Shown: positions 20,481 to 33,606 of the stretch, piece by piece
Position numbering within the stretch: the first letter of the stretch is position 1
How the letters are laid out: every line of letters begins with the position of its first letter
Origin: Gnetum montanum
Taxonomy: Eukaryota; Streptophyta; Gnetopsida; Gnetales; Gnetaceae
Direction of reading: 5' to 3'
Length of the DNA stretch: 64,000 bases
NCBI GenBank assembly: GCA_015680685.1
Contig: MNCI01028403.1
Span: forward strand, 465,542 to 529,541
Program-made: the position numbers and the translations under genes
The notes under the pieces: model-generated
What the model was told of the DNA's origin: nothing
Database searches by the model: none
Seen by the model: only the letters and a program-made list of their open reading frames with translations

Positions 20481-22607
20481 ATTGTGTGGTCCATCTCCCA
20501 AATGTGCAGCCATAAGATTAGTCATGGAGGAGATGCTCCAATTTGGTTTAAGAACTAGTAAGTATTTTTCATTTTTTTTATTTTACAATTTTTTATCAGT
20601 TTCCTATTTCTTCCAAAATTTTCTGATTCTTCATATGTTTTCTGTTTCTTAATATTTTTTTTTATATTTTTCTCTTTTCTTGAGTCATTCTCTTTTTTTT
20701 TTTATGAATGTATTTTATGTTTTTGTTAATAATATTGCTAAGTCATGATGCAGAAGTCAACACTATGTGTTGGATTTCTGTTTTATGCTATCAAGAGGAT
20801 TAGGTAAGTAATTGTGTAAAGCAGTGAAACCACCTCATCCATCCCTCCAATTCTCTGAATAAAAAGTGTTTATCATGGATAAAATTTGGTTCTTCTTTCA
20901 TAAAACTAAAATTAATCAATGATCATTGTTCCTTGAAGAAAGATGGAATGACCAAGTGGGAATGGCAAAGGGTGTGACCTTAAGGAGACTTCTTAGGTTC
21001 TCTTTTTGACTTTCTTCATGTGTTTTATGACTCCTTTTAGAATGTATCATCACTACTTCATTGACCAATAATAGGAAGCTAAAAGTCTTTGCATGGTGTG
21101 GTTCCCATCCAAAAATTCAAAAAAAAAAGAGAAGAAAAAGAAGAAAAATAATGAGAATTCAAAGCACACCCCTTAGCCACAATAATGGATTACAAGCACT
21201 AGTTATGGGGTTGGAAAGACATCTTACCCATGCTTGAAGATGCCCCTCTAACTAAGGCCCTTCCTTACTTCTTCTCTTTTCTTCTCTTTTTAGAGTGATG
21301 ATTGTTCTTTGTGGCAGTTATGGATTCATGGTGGTTGGCAAGAAGGAACACATCAATGTGAGATGACTGTTCATGGTATGAACTTGGTTTGAACTTGGAT
21401 GAGTAAGTATGTTGATCATTTTAATCACATTTTTCACAAGAACCTATTATGGACATGGTCAAGTGCCTTACATCCCGATCTCTAAAATCCCTTCTCATCC
21501 CATTATTTACCTCATTGCTACATGTGATTATGAGCTTTTTTGTTTTGTATAGTATAGTGCAACATCCTAGCCATGGTAGTTGTCTATTGTTTGAAATAAA
21601 TGCATGATCTACATTTAACTTCTAGGGTGCACACAAACATCTACAGAAGTGGATATGCAAGGGTATTATGGAAAGAGCCTACTTTGGGAAGGACCCACTT
21701 GCATAACTTTTGTTGATCATGACTTTAAACTAACCTTCACATATTTCAAAACATTGGTCATAGTTTCTCTACATTTATGCATGATTTTGGCCTACTTCTC
21801 ATCTATTTCTATTTCCATATCCATTAATATTTCTTTGCCATATTCTTAATTTAACCTTCAATTTCAATTGTTTAAAAACTTATGTGGTTCTAGAGTTACG
21901 CTTATTAGTCATATGGGCTATGAATGTCTACTTTGAAATTTTTCTAACATCCTATTTTCAAACATCATGGCAACTAATAGTAATTGATCACCTTGGACAT
22001 GGTATGACATAATTAGCTTGTGCTTAAATGAAAACTAAGGGATCCAAAAATAGTTAATTATTAAGGAAAATTTACCAAAACTAATGTTGATCATTTGGTG
22101 ACTACACGTGATGCTAAAAGAAATTCCTAAGGATGAGGGTCATTTTTTAGGCACAAAAACAAATCTAAGAGAGGGACAATGGAGGATATGCCCATGGACA
22201 AATCATAGCACGTATAAGAGAGTAGCTCAAACTTTTCATGTTTGCTAGATTCATGGGATGATGAGAAGAAATTTCAATCCACCATTTCAAAATGTTCTAC
22301 ATAATCAGAGAAACATTGACATAATAGTTAAGGTTAAAAGTTTGCCACCGCTAGCGACCATAGGAAAATCATCTTTAGTGGATTCGTGAAGACTTATGAA
22401 AATTTTGTAATCTTCAGTGTTTGTCCAAACTTTTTGTCACTTTGTCATTTTGTATGCATCCACTTGAATAAAAATTTGTAATGTGGCACTCAAATTTAGT
22501 CAATAGTTAGGATCAGTTAATAATCCCATCATTCCTAATTTTTTGTAAAGAAAGCTTAGTCCTACCCTATTAACTCAAGGATGTATTTTTACTTGGTCCT
22601 AGGGGTA
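20481..22607 (+). other. 3' UTR and polypurine tract of F
   Basis: T-rich start (20555-20720), then about 1.9 kb that matches the 3' UTR of D (36231-38272) and, inverted, that of B1. It ends with CTAGGGGTA just before the LTR. Small open frames here are not shared in frame between copies. No RT or integrase. Confidence 0.75.
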
Positions 22608-23268
22608 TAATGAAGCATCGATTGGCTGAGTTGATGTACCTGTGTTGATGAAGATGGCTTAATGTAGTTGCCTCGATGCATGCCATCACATTTGTTAGCT
22701 GCTTTGATGTAGCCATGTTGACATAGATGCCTCGATGCATGCTATTACATTTTTTTGAATAAAAAGTCAATTTTTGTTAGCTCCAATAATAGGGGCCAAG
22801 ATGTGATGTTGGATATCCTATATTGTGGGATCTATGTCAACCTATAACTATAGCACTTGGGCACATAGTTTGGGCATAAATTAGTCAATAGAGTATCCAA
22901 ACTCTTGCAATTTTATTCCATAGTCTTAGAGAATAGTCAGTGAGTGCCCATAGTGTGGATCTGAGTTAGTTGTACAGTGAGTTATTTGAGTGGAAATGTA
23001 CCTAGACACATTCCATGAATGGAAATAAGATTAAGATTGATTCTTATTCATTTTATCACTTTAACTTAGCTTATATTTACTTTCCATGCAATTTACTTTT
23101 CATGTACTTTGTTAATATTTACATTTTCATGCATATTAATGAATTAGTGAAATGAGCAAAACCAGCTTTGAGTGTAAACATGTATTTGCTTGGTAACCCC
23201 AGTAGCATTATTGTTTGGTTTACCTAGTAGCATAGTGCTTGGTAATCAATAGTAGTGGATACATAGAT
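22608..23268 (+). mobile_element. 3' LTR of F, truncated
   Basis: Starts TAATGAAGCATCGATTGG after the polypurine tract and follows the 5' LTR base by base to the equivalent of 17462, then stops. The last 335 bp or so are missing, so no target duplication can be read. Minus-strand frame 22570-22770 is a shadow. Confidence 0.8.
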
Positions 23269-23399
23269 GAGTTTGACATTATGACTTATATGAATCTACT
23301 ATGAATGTTGCATTATGATTTAAGTGGTGTTTACAAAATTATCATGCATCACATGATTAACACATACAACAAAAACATATTAAAGGTTTTCTTTTTTTG

Positions 23400-25710
23400 A
23401 TCTTGAATTATGTATCATCTAGGAAAATTCAACAATACGTGTTACAATTAGTACTTCCCAAGACTACAACAACTATAGGAATATTTTGTTGGCTTTCACA
23501 TACCATGTCATAAACTACCTCCTTTCTTTTTCAAAAGCCTTGGATATTTTCCTTAGCTCTTGGTAATCAGTCATTCTTCTAGCCAAGTTTGGTACTAAAT
23601 CCTTTTGATCCTGGTAGCTAGTTTCGAATACTTATAGCTCAAAGCTTGCTATGTGGAGCTTCTATTGTGCATCCTTTCTATTTGCAAACTCCTTCTCATA
23701 CACTACATAAACTATGACCACTTGCTACTCCAGTCCTATTTTGAACTTGCTTACTATTAACATGACTAAGTTACCATATCAAAGATTTGCTAGCCCCATG
23801 TGCTCTATCAAATCTTCAATCTGCAAGTGTTTGTTTTTTATTTTAACTTAGTGTACATGGGCAATATTTTTCTAGGATTGGTTACCAATTAAGTGTTTTT
23901 TTTTTGTGATAGAATTAATTTTGGCTTTAGCCATCTAGATCTCCTTCTCATTAATCTACTTTTACATGTTCACTTGATTTCTAAGATTCTTCTTGAGTCA
24001 TTCATGCTTCTTGGCCTCATTTTTTACATGATGATGTCAATGGTCTATTTCTAGTATACAATATGAACTTCTTCCATGAATAGGGTTCTACTTTCTCTAG
24101 TCAATTTTATGATGTTAAGGTTGAGTTGAGAAAATTGCTCTCTTAGTTAATGGATGTTCTCTTCTAGTACATTCTTATGTTTCTCTATGTTTGTCAACCT
24201 TACATTCTCAATAGTAATTCTTTTATTTTCTTCTTCTAGTGTAGTTAGGATTGTGCCATGGGCATGTGTTTGGGCATCTACCACTAAAGCATTCCCTATT
24301 TCCTTCTCTTTCTTCATCTTCATTTGGGCATATTTGGTCATCAATTGGTCAATCTATTCATTCCTAAATTAATCTAGCTAGTTAGGTGCAATGTACTGTG
24401 AAGTGGCTTGCCTTTTTGCTTTCAATGCAGCTAGTTCCTCATGCAAGCTTTGCACTTCATTTTCAGAATGTTGCATTCTGGTTTTAGCCATGATTAATTT
24501 ATCCTTGGTTGAGATTAGTTCTGAAAGAACCACAATGATATCACTAAGAATATCAAAAATATTTTGCATCACTTTTTCCATATTCAGCAATTAATTCAAT
24601 ATGTTTTCATGATCTGCTAGGGCCATGGACATTCTGGCTATGGTTTCTACATATCTTGGTCTAGTAATGTTAGCTAGTCATACAATTGGAACATTAAAGG
24701 ATTCTTTTATATGATCAATGATGTCTTAAATTGCTTCTACTACATCCTAATGTTGTATTACGACTACTATGGATCCTTCTCCTATTTTCAAAATTACTTG
24801 AAAGGATGTAGCATTTCCATATATTTCTTTTGTCCAGTACTTGTCCTCTCTCACTTGCAATGAGATTTAATTACTTGCAAATCTTTTTTATATGACAAGC
24901 TTATAAGGATTTTCCCATACTCTATACATTCTTGAGACCTTATGGCTTCCCTAACTTATTATTTCAATAATATGTTGCAAATGGCTCATCAAGCATCTGT
25001 AATCATGTTGTGTTGAAGGAGCACTTTGTCTTGGTCTATCAGCAGCTGGTTTTGATCCATTGGTTCATGCTTATTCCATTCTCATTTTTGGGATGTTTGG
25101 TATTGGTGTAGATCCTAATACTCCCGTAGTGCCTACTGGCTTTTCCAATTGATCTTACTTTGATGGCATTGGTTTAGAGATTTCACCATGCGAGGCATAT
25201 TGAGCTTTCCAAAGTACATCATTGGTGTAGACTAATATTCATGCTTGTCAACTCGTATGACATTATGATCCCTTCTATTTTCACTATAGCATCATCCTAT
25301 TTATTCTTCCAGAATTGGTATACTTCTTTCAAGTACCATTCATCATTACTTGAGATGATGAGCCACAAAGGAGAGGCCTGTAGTTGTTCACAAACTTTGG
25401 CATGTGCAAACTCTATGAACAGTCCAAAATTCAATTCTACTATGTCAGTGGACATGATGGACTTCTCCTAAATGACTTGAAGACACTCATTTGACAATGT
25501 AAGACATTATCCTTGCTTAGGATTAGATGGTGCATTAGCTTCTACTTAAACAAATTATCCTATTATAGGTGTTGGCTAATGAATGCTTTAGGATTAAGCC
25601 TCTTGCTTTATAGAAGGAGTCTATTCCTTAGTTCATATTCTACCTCTTTCCCATGGTGTTTTCTCCCTTGGTTGTGAAGGTCCTTCCACTTTGGATTCCT
25701 TGGGAGGCAT
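23400..25710 (-). pseudogene. Decayed coiled-coil protein, unidentified
   Basis: A minus-strand frame from an ATG at 25710 (MPPKESKVEGPSQPREKTPW) can be followed, with many stops and few shifts, for about 700 codons. Recognisable stretches include ECLQVI, FGLFIEFAHAKVCEQLQ, DEWYLKEVYQFWKNK, then two open parts, 24590-24378 (LISTKDKLIMAKTRMQHSEN, LHEELAALKAK) and 24344-24147 (LEEENKRITIENVRL), with heptad-like coiled-coil patterning. No known enzyme or capsid motif. It could be an extra ORF of a Tat/Ogre- or Athila-like element or an ORF1; a host gene is less likely because there are no intron-like breaks. It lies downstream of the C integrase on the same strand, but decayed UTR and LTR-like sequence seem to lie between. 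Confidence 0.4.
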
Positions 25711-28034
25711 TTGCAATCATGAATAGTTCACTCCATTAACTCAAAAAACATCTCTATGGTCCATAACCCTTTCTGAAATTCTTTAGTTTGATCAAAATCA
25801 TTCTTTAATGTCAAATTTAGTTCTAATTAGGTTTCTAGAGTTAGAAAAATTTATCTTTTATGACCTATCATAATAATTAATATCTTATTTAAAGAGTGTT
25901 TGAATGATTATTTGGATAGAATCATTAAATTATTAGCCTTTGTTAGTTTAAAATATAATCATTTCTTATTTTTCTTACCCTTGCTTTGTTCTTCTAGGCT
26001 TTAGAAAAAATTTTATGTAATTCACACAACTATATATAATACTCTCCCCAACAACTAAGTTGGTCACTTTATGAGCAATAGAAGATAAGAATGACTCAAA
26101 TCGAAGTTCTAGTGAGGAAGATATGACTATGTGAAGCTTTGAGATTAGAAAAATAACATGAACTCCTTATGTGTGAAATGAAAGAATGAAAAAATTTTAT
26201 AACACCCCATGCATATATATAGATTTCTATTAGGGATACATCATAGATACGACAACATGGATTTGATATCATAGGGGCTCATACATCATATCTACAATAT
26301 CATTGTAAAACTTTTCAAGATTTTATGCAATTTTTTATACAAAAATTGGATGAAATATATAGTCTAGAAGGTATAGAGATGGTCTAAAGGGTTCTTAATC
26401 CTAAATGATGCTTAGAATGTAAGCATTTATCATTGAAGTCATGTAAAAGAAAGAGTTTGGACAACGTAAGTCATTTAAGATTTGTAGGAGATGGTTGGTG
26501 AACATTGCCAACTGTATGAATGAATGTGAGTATGTAGGGAAATAACAATGATCGTATAAGTATTTTGGAGGCATAAGATGGTGTGAAATTGATCATCAGG
26601 TATGCAGTACAAGAGTTCTACAAGTAGATTCTCCCTAAAGTAGGCTCCAACCCTTAGTGTTCTTATATAACTACAGCTACAAGTGTCCATAGATACTCGA
26701 GGATTTAAATGTAAAACATACATGTCTTCCAAAAATACACATTTTAGTATTGCTACAATAAGAAAATAATATTATATTATTAAAAATCATTAAGTTATGA
26801 TTGTATATAATAGTGAGATTGAATGATAGTAAAAGGGATTACAGAAAATGGGATGTGAGGTGTCTTACCATAGGCATAACAAATACTATATGTGATGCAT
26901 GGTTAAAATGATCATTACCCCTTTCATCCAAGATCCAAAGTAAGTCCATACCACTTACTAGTGACATCACATTCAATGATCTCAAAACTAACAACCATAT
27001 GACTATCACAATTACACACAAATTAATAGTTGAAAATGAGGTACAATTAAGTAATTTATTAATAACATAGTTTATTTTCAAAGGAGACTTGACCATTAGA
27101 TAGAGGAGTGGCTTTAAGCTTGATTAATATGTCTTTCTAGTCTAGCAACCAATGCAAGTCCAGGAAACCTTGAAATGTTTAAGTTACTTACCTTCAAACA
27201 TGGGTAACATATATTTTTAGTGGAACCCCCAAAAATGTTTATTATGTGTATTCCTTAGGTTGTTACTATGTCAATCTTATCAAAGAACTATTTTCAAGCA
27301 TGGATAACATGTTTTTCTAGTGATATGACAAGGTAGCACTTATTTTAGACATACTTTTATTTTTCTTTAGAAATCAAGGAAATAATACAACTTCATAGTA
27401 GGATCAAACATATATTAGTAGCTTTAGAGAATCCAAAAATCCCCTTGATGTTATAGCCTTTTCATTTCCACTTGCTTTTCACTCTTCCATCTAGGCATAG
27501 TGATCACATGTTTATTTTAGTTTTATTTTGTTAATAATGTCATTATGTCTATGGTAAGAGTTTCTTATTATTGAAAATGAGTGGATGGATGATGTGGTCT
27601 CACTATATATACAATCAGTCCTTTAATGATTTGATAACATAGGATAAAATTCTCATTATTTTGACTACATATTATTTATTCATATACAACTTATTAGAAA
27701 AATCAACTAAAATATGTATATTAAAAAATAGTAAAAATTATAGAAGAATGAAAAATAGATAATAATAGAAAAATGTAAAAGGAATATTAAAACATTAAAT
27801 AATGAAAAATGATAAGAAATGTGAACACTATAAAAGAATAGGAAAGATATCAAAGAATGTGAAAATTGGTAGGAAATATTAATGTATAAAAAAAATGTAA
27901 AAAGAAAGTCTAGTGCCTAAGTGTCCTATTTGATATCCCAATGACTATCATCAAAACTTGGAAGATTGAATGCAAGATGAATGATCTAGTGTGCAAGGTA
28001 GAGTCTTTAGAGTATGAAAAGTCACGAAGCCATT
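25711..28034 (-). other. Decayed 3' UTR of C and possible LTR remnant
   Basis: 27430-27640 resembles, on the minus strand, the 3' UTR of B1, D and F (around the GGATGGATGA..GTGGT stretch). 26200-26300 has a TATA-like run and GATATC elements reminiscent of a B-type U3 on the minus strand, so the C 3' LTR may lie near 25.75-26.3 kb. I cannot fix its ends. The small frames in this region show no domain. Confidence 0.35.
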
Positions 28035-29150
28035 TCACCTATTGAATATTGATAATAATAAGTTTTGTGGATTTTGTGAATGATAAACTTTCATGGTGCC
28101 ACATTGATATACAACATGAATGATATAAGGTCCTTCCCATAAGGTTTGAAACTTGTTCTTTTTTAAAACATGGTTATGCTTATAATAAAGGACTTTATTT
28201 CTTGGCTTGATGGACACTTCTCTAATTTTGGTGTCATGTCTACATTTGGAATACTTTGTATAGATTTCATTACACATTTGAGTTATTAGTTAATTTTCAT
28301 CTAAGAGATTAAGAATCATTAAGTTTTCTTTTTTAGCTTAGTTCAGGTCTATGTCAAGGCTGTTGGTATTTAATTTTTCCTGGATTAATAGAATTGGAAA
28401 TTTTTCATAGACTAACTCATATGGTAAATACCCTATAAGAAGCTTCTTGATTAATCTATATGTCCATAAAGCATTATTAATTTTAGTGCTCCAGTCCTTC
28501 CTATATCGACTACTGGTTCTAGTTAATATTCTTGTGATTTTTCTGTTAGTCACTTCAGATTGAGCATTCACTTGGGGGGTGATAAGGTGTAGTGAATTTA
28601 TGGTTGACCCCAAGTTGTTACATTAGCTTGTTTTAAATATCTCCAGTGAAATGAGCTCTATTCTTTGATATTAGTATACTCAGTACTCCAAATTTGTTCA
28701 CCGCATGTTATTGGAAGAACTTTGTAGTTGTGATGGCTATGCAATCTATATCTATAGCTACTTCTATCACTTGGTACAATAATTAATAGTTACTACAATG
28801 TAAGAATTTCCATTTGAAGTTGGTGTGATGGAACTTATAATGTTAATTCCTAAAATATCAAAGGATTCCAATGGTTGTATTAATTGTTGTGACATTTCAT
28901 CTTAAGTAGTTAGTCCTCAATGTCTTTGGTATCTTTCATAATATTGGGCAAATTGATGTATGTCCATAAATATTGTAGGTCTGCAGTAGCTTGCCATCAT
29001 CAATTTTAGTGTTGTTCATCATCTCACATAGTGACGACCACATGTTCCTTCATGCACATCTTGTAGGAATATTTGTTAATTTCTTCTAAAATATGTCATC
29101 TTATCAACACATTGGCATATATCTTATAAATATCTTCATTAATTTCCATA
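28035..29150 (-). pseudogene. Integrase of element C
   Basis: Read on the minus strand: N-terminal finger region with VHEGTCGRHY, but the two zinc cysteines are Tyr (YYERYQRH); then FDILGINII, where the first catalytic Asp reads Asn; then NAQSEVTNRKI and NALWTYRL (28560-28430) of the core end; then KFQTLWEGPYII (28170-28135), the GPF/Y module. Many stops. The order finger, core, GPY is a complete Ty3/gypsy integrase layout, making C the only B-family member in this window with this enzyme. Losses are mostly G-to-A. Confidence 0.8.
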
Positions 29151-30790
29151 TACCATTTTACCTTGTAAAGAAACTATTCTTTACGCTTCTTATCCCATTC
29201 AATAGGAAGTTCCTATGTGATTAGATATGTTATGTAATTAGTAATCCATGACTTTACTAGAGAGTCTACAACCATTAATGTCCTTGTGAATAAATTTTTG
29301 TAGAGAAATTATTATAATAATGGTTCTTCATTTTCATGAGGTTCCCATTTTGATCATAACAAGTGATTAGCTACAACATATTTAGTTCCCTCCCTATCAA
29401 TTACTATGATAATGAATTCTTGTAAGATGACTAGTCATCTTATCATCTTACTATTGGTTTATTCATTAAAACCTTGAAGGAACTATGGTTAATATGGACA
29501 TAGATGATGTACCCAAGCACATAATGTCTGAAATTTTTAAGTTAATATACCATATCTAGAAGCTTCTTTTCTATGGTGATATAATTAAGTTGTGCATCAG
29601 TGATGCTTCAAATGGTGTAATTTATGTAATAAGGTCATCTATGATCATAGTGTTGAGTCAACAATACTCCCAATGCATAGTTTAAAGCATCTATCATAAT
29701 GTGAAAAGACATATACTAATTGAGAGCTTAGAGGATTGGTGTCTCGATTAGTTTTTGTTTAAGGTTCTTAAATTCTTTCTCACATTTTTTTGACTATTGA
29801 AATTATGAATTATTCTTTGTTAGTTCAATGAGAAATTTTGAAATCTTTGAGAAATTTTCAATGAATCTCCAATAGTATACTATATGACTAAGATATGATT
29901 TGATGTCTTTGACTATTTTTTATCTCTGATTAATGTTCTGAATGACTCTGATCTTTTCTAGATCTACCTTGATTCCTTTGTAAGATACCTTATGTTCTAG
30001 AACTATACCATCTTAGGCTCTTTTTCCAATTGAAATTTAGATTAGTTTCAACACATCTTTTCAAAACTTGCTCTAAGAGATCCAAGGATTATTTGAAGTT
30101 AAGTCTGTATGTAGAGAAATTATCCATAAATACTTCAACTTCATTGCCAATTTGTTTCTAGAAGATGCTAAGAACAAGTTGCTCAAAAGTGGTGGGAGCA
30201 TTACATAGGCCAAATGGAACTTACCTATATGAAAAAGCTCTCAATGGACTTGTGTATGTTATTTTATTTTGATCTTTTGGTGGGATGTGAATTTGATTAT
30301 ATCCATTATATATGTCCAAGAAGCTATAGTACTAATATCCCTGAATGGTATACAGGACTTGGTTAAAAAATGGAAAAAGAAAATGGTCTTTGAATGTTTT
30401 CATGTTCAATAATCATAAATCAATAAAAATTCTTCACTTTCCATCTTTCTTTACAATAATAGCTAATGCGCTAACCCATTCAATTTCTACCATTGGATAA
30501 ATGAACCTTATCTTTAACATGTTCTTGAACTCTTGTTTAATAACTTCTTTAAGTTTGGGGTTCAATCTTCTTTAAGGTTGATGTCGTGGTTTAATTACTA
30601 GATCTATGTAGATTTGATGTTGATAGATGCATAGATCTATGTAGATTTGATGTTGATAGATGCACAGATCAATGTCAATGATCTCATCATAGGACCATGT
30701 GAATGCAATTGGTCATTTGTTCATCACTTCTAATCATTTTTTCTTTTGTTCTTTATCAAGACTGACATTTATTATTACTGGCTTTTTGTT
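29151..30790 (-). pseudogene. Reverse transcriptase and RNase H region of element C
   Basis: On the minus strand, DQNKITYTSPLRAFSYR, then VPFGLCNAPTTFEQ (about 30250-30180), then EVFMDNFSTYRLNF, where the YxDD box reads FMDN at 30130-30119. This is the standard Ty3/gypsy RT order with the second catalytic Asp lost. RNase H should follow at about 29900-29200; I see only weak traces. Stops and shifts throughout. The plus-strand frame 30790-31026 is a shadow. Confidence 0.75.
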
Positions 30791-31199
30791 TGTTTGAAAA
30801 GCATATTCAAGTGTATTTGATAGGGATTTTTATTTTAGAGGTTATTGTTCATACTTTTCTAGTATATCTAATTACCTTCATTCAATGTCTTCCTCCTCTT
30901 ATGATTTACTGTAAGAAGGTTATCTTCATGATTATTCTAACTTATCTATTTCTCAACATAGGCACTCATGATCTTATCCATTGGTTTCATGCATATGTTA
31001 GATTTTGGTTCTCCTTGACTAATTAACCACTAGATAGCTTCTTGTCTAATGGTTTCTGCATACAAACATTGTTGTACACACGTCTTTAACATATCTATGT
31101 CATACTATAATGGCATCATGTTTTGTTATCTAGATTTTTTGCACAAAATTACATCCATTATCACTACATCATGTTTTGTTATCTATGTCATACTATATG

Positions 31200-31660
31200 A
31201 TATACATGAAACTCTACATCTTTGAATAATTCTATCTACAATTGCATCCATTATCATCTTGGGAATTTTAAAGGGTAGATCTCGAATTCCTTGCTCAGCA
31301 TCCATAGTGCTAAGCCATGATCTTCCCATGATGATAGGAAATTACCCTTTATGCTTCCCCATAGGTATGACTAAAAAATTAGTGGGATAAAACTAGCTAC
31401 TTATTTTAGTAATCACATCTTCCACTTGTTCAAGTAGAATAATAATTTACTAATTTTGTAGCTCCAATCAAATGTTACTCTTCCTTAGCTAAGGAAGATT
31501 TTAGGCCTTATAAATGCCTTGTAAAATAAAATTCACCCCTAATCCAAAATCTAATAGGGCTTTGCATGATTTATGTCCTATGATTTGGAGATAGACCAAG
31601 GGACTTCTTGGATTAATTCTCTTCTTGGAAAGTGATCCTTTTTTAGTCCTGTGAACTATC
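31200..31660 (-). pseudogene. Aspartic protease of element C, active site lost
   Basis: Minus-strand ALLDFGLGVNFILQ corresponds to ALLDSGSGVHLILQ in B1; the catalytic Ser is Phe (DFG at 31551-31543). About 200 bp further on, a stretch matching the B1 segment with GRAWLSTVDA is visible near 31330-31300. It lies between gag and RT in the expected order. Confidence 0.7.
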
Positions 31661-32220
31661 ATCTACATGAGCATGATAGTTATTAAATTATTCTCTACAA
31701 ATGTGGGAAGCATAGTGTTTCCTTAAGGATTTTTTGTGGACGAAATAGAGTTAGATGAATTTGCTATCCTTTGAATCTTTTCTAGGCCTATCCCAAAGAT
31801 GGGACATTTACTAGATCTTGGTTTACTTGTCATGATGTTCTCATATGTAGTGATTTCCATGGTAGCATTTATTTTTTCTGTGGCTGTGTTAGTAGTTCTC
31901 CTTGCATGACTAGTACTAGTACCAATGATAACGTATTAGCATCTTACAATGAGGTATCAATTGTTGGATGGGCTATGTAAGAATTGAAATCCATGAATAA
32001 AGTAGTGGGTTTATGGTACTTTGATGGATAGTAACGACAGAAAGTATGCATAGAAGTGTTCCTAGCAAAGATTAGACATTAAATGTAGTACCTATAGGGA
32101 TCAAGCTACCGATATGGATATTGTTGCCTTGGTAATGGCATTTCCCATGGTTGTGATTATTACCATTATTGCTAGTATTTCTCTTGTAGTTGAGGGTAAG
32201 CCTCTCTTGGATAATATGAT
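31661..32220 (-). other. Degenerate Gag C-terminal, Pro/Gln-rich part of C
   Basis: Position and composition correspond to 13.4-12.9 kb of B1, but too decayed for residue-level comparison. Confidence 0.4.
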
Positions 32221-33606
32221 TATTAGTTGGCATATCTGAAATTACCTTGTGGATAAGATAATCGTGTTGGCATTTGTTTCTTGGTAAACCTTACATTAAC
32301 TACATATGCCCTGGACTCTTGTAAGTGGATCATAATAGGGTAACATCCCTTAGGATTTTCATATTAGCATACTTTACATCCTTCGTTCTCTTCTAAACTA
32401 AAGTCTATTACTTCCTACATTGCAACAACTTTTCCTTTGTTTCTATAGTTTTCTTTTTCATTTTTTCTTTTCTTCTTCTTATCATTACTCCTATTTAAGG
32501 TCTTTTTAGTCCTTTCCTCTACTATCTTTAGCACCACAATGAACTTCTCATCTACTAAATTCCACATTTTCTCTAGCTTTGTTACAATATTATTAATTGA
32601 TTTTCGGATTGGTAGAGTCTTTCACTAGATTGTATCTTCTAAAGTTTCTTCATTTTGTGATTCACATATTCTTATATTCCTTTTTCTTATTGTAGGATAT
32701 TTATTATATTCTTACATTGATCCTCTCTTTCTTACCTATTCTTCCTCATTTATCATTTGGTCTATGATTCTTTGGATTCAATGAGTTGTCAATTTGGATA
32801 ATTTGCCTTGGGTATAGACCCCATGGGTCTCTCTTATTTTGTTCCTTATCCTATCAATGATATGTCATAGTTTTTTACTTTGAGAGAATCTATGGATTTG
32901 GCATCTATGTAGTAAGGAACAGTACTTGTTCATTTTTCCATCAAGGGATTCATGTATTCCTTATTTTCATCCTTGGATCTATTTTCTTAAATTTGACACT
33001 CTAGAGTAGGTTTTATACTTATCTTTGAAGAGTTCTAACATGATACTTCATATTCAAGTTGATTTTGGTTCTAAGGATCTATACTAGCTCTCTACTTCCT
33101 TTATGAGGATTCTAAAAAACAACTTCAATTTTTCTAACCGTTTTCTATGTTTTGTAAGGAATAGACATCATGGAAGGCTTGGCGATGGTGTTGTTGATTT
33201 TCATTATATTCATATTTAAATTTTGAAATATTATTTATGTCTAGTTACTTAATAAGATCATTCCTTACATGCCTAGTGGGAATGCACATAGCTTCCTTGA
33301 TGTTAATCATGTTGTGAGTAGCCAATAGGGGTTCTTCATAGTCTTTAGGTTTGTAAGCTCTATTGTAGTGATGACACTTCTAATGCTCATTATGCTTTCT
33401 CACTTCATGTCTATTTCTTTGTACCCTTTCTTCATGGTTTTCTTCCTCTTTATTATGATTCCTTCTTTTGTATGCATGTCTCTCATAGTTTCTCTTTCTT
33501 CCCACATCATGATACCTTAGTCTTCTTTTTCATTTGTAAAAATTTTTAGTTAAATGTAAACAATAAGATAAAGAAGTTGCAGAATGGTGTCAATTGATTC
33601 TCCTTT
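32221..33606 (-). pseudogene. Gag of element C, C-terminal part
   Basis: Minus strand, continuing the frame of 40233-40865 across the D insertion: basic Arg/Asn/His stretch, EEPLLATHNMINIKEA, PTRHVRND, LIKEVESWYRSLEP (about 33090), then lysine-rich sequence and GCKVC.YENPKGCY (about 32370-32335), the knuckle-like motif. Same order as B1 gag. Interrupted at 33606 by the D LTR. Confidence 0.75.
33602..33606. repeat. Left target-site duplication of D
   Basis: CCTTT here and CCTTC at 40233-40237, one difference, flank element D exactly at its LTR ends. Confidence 0.65.
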
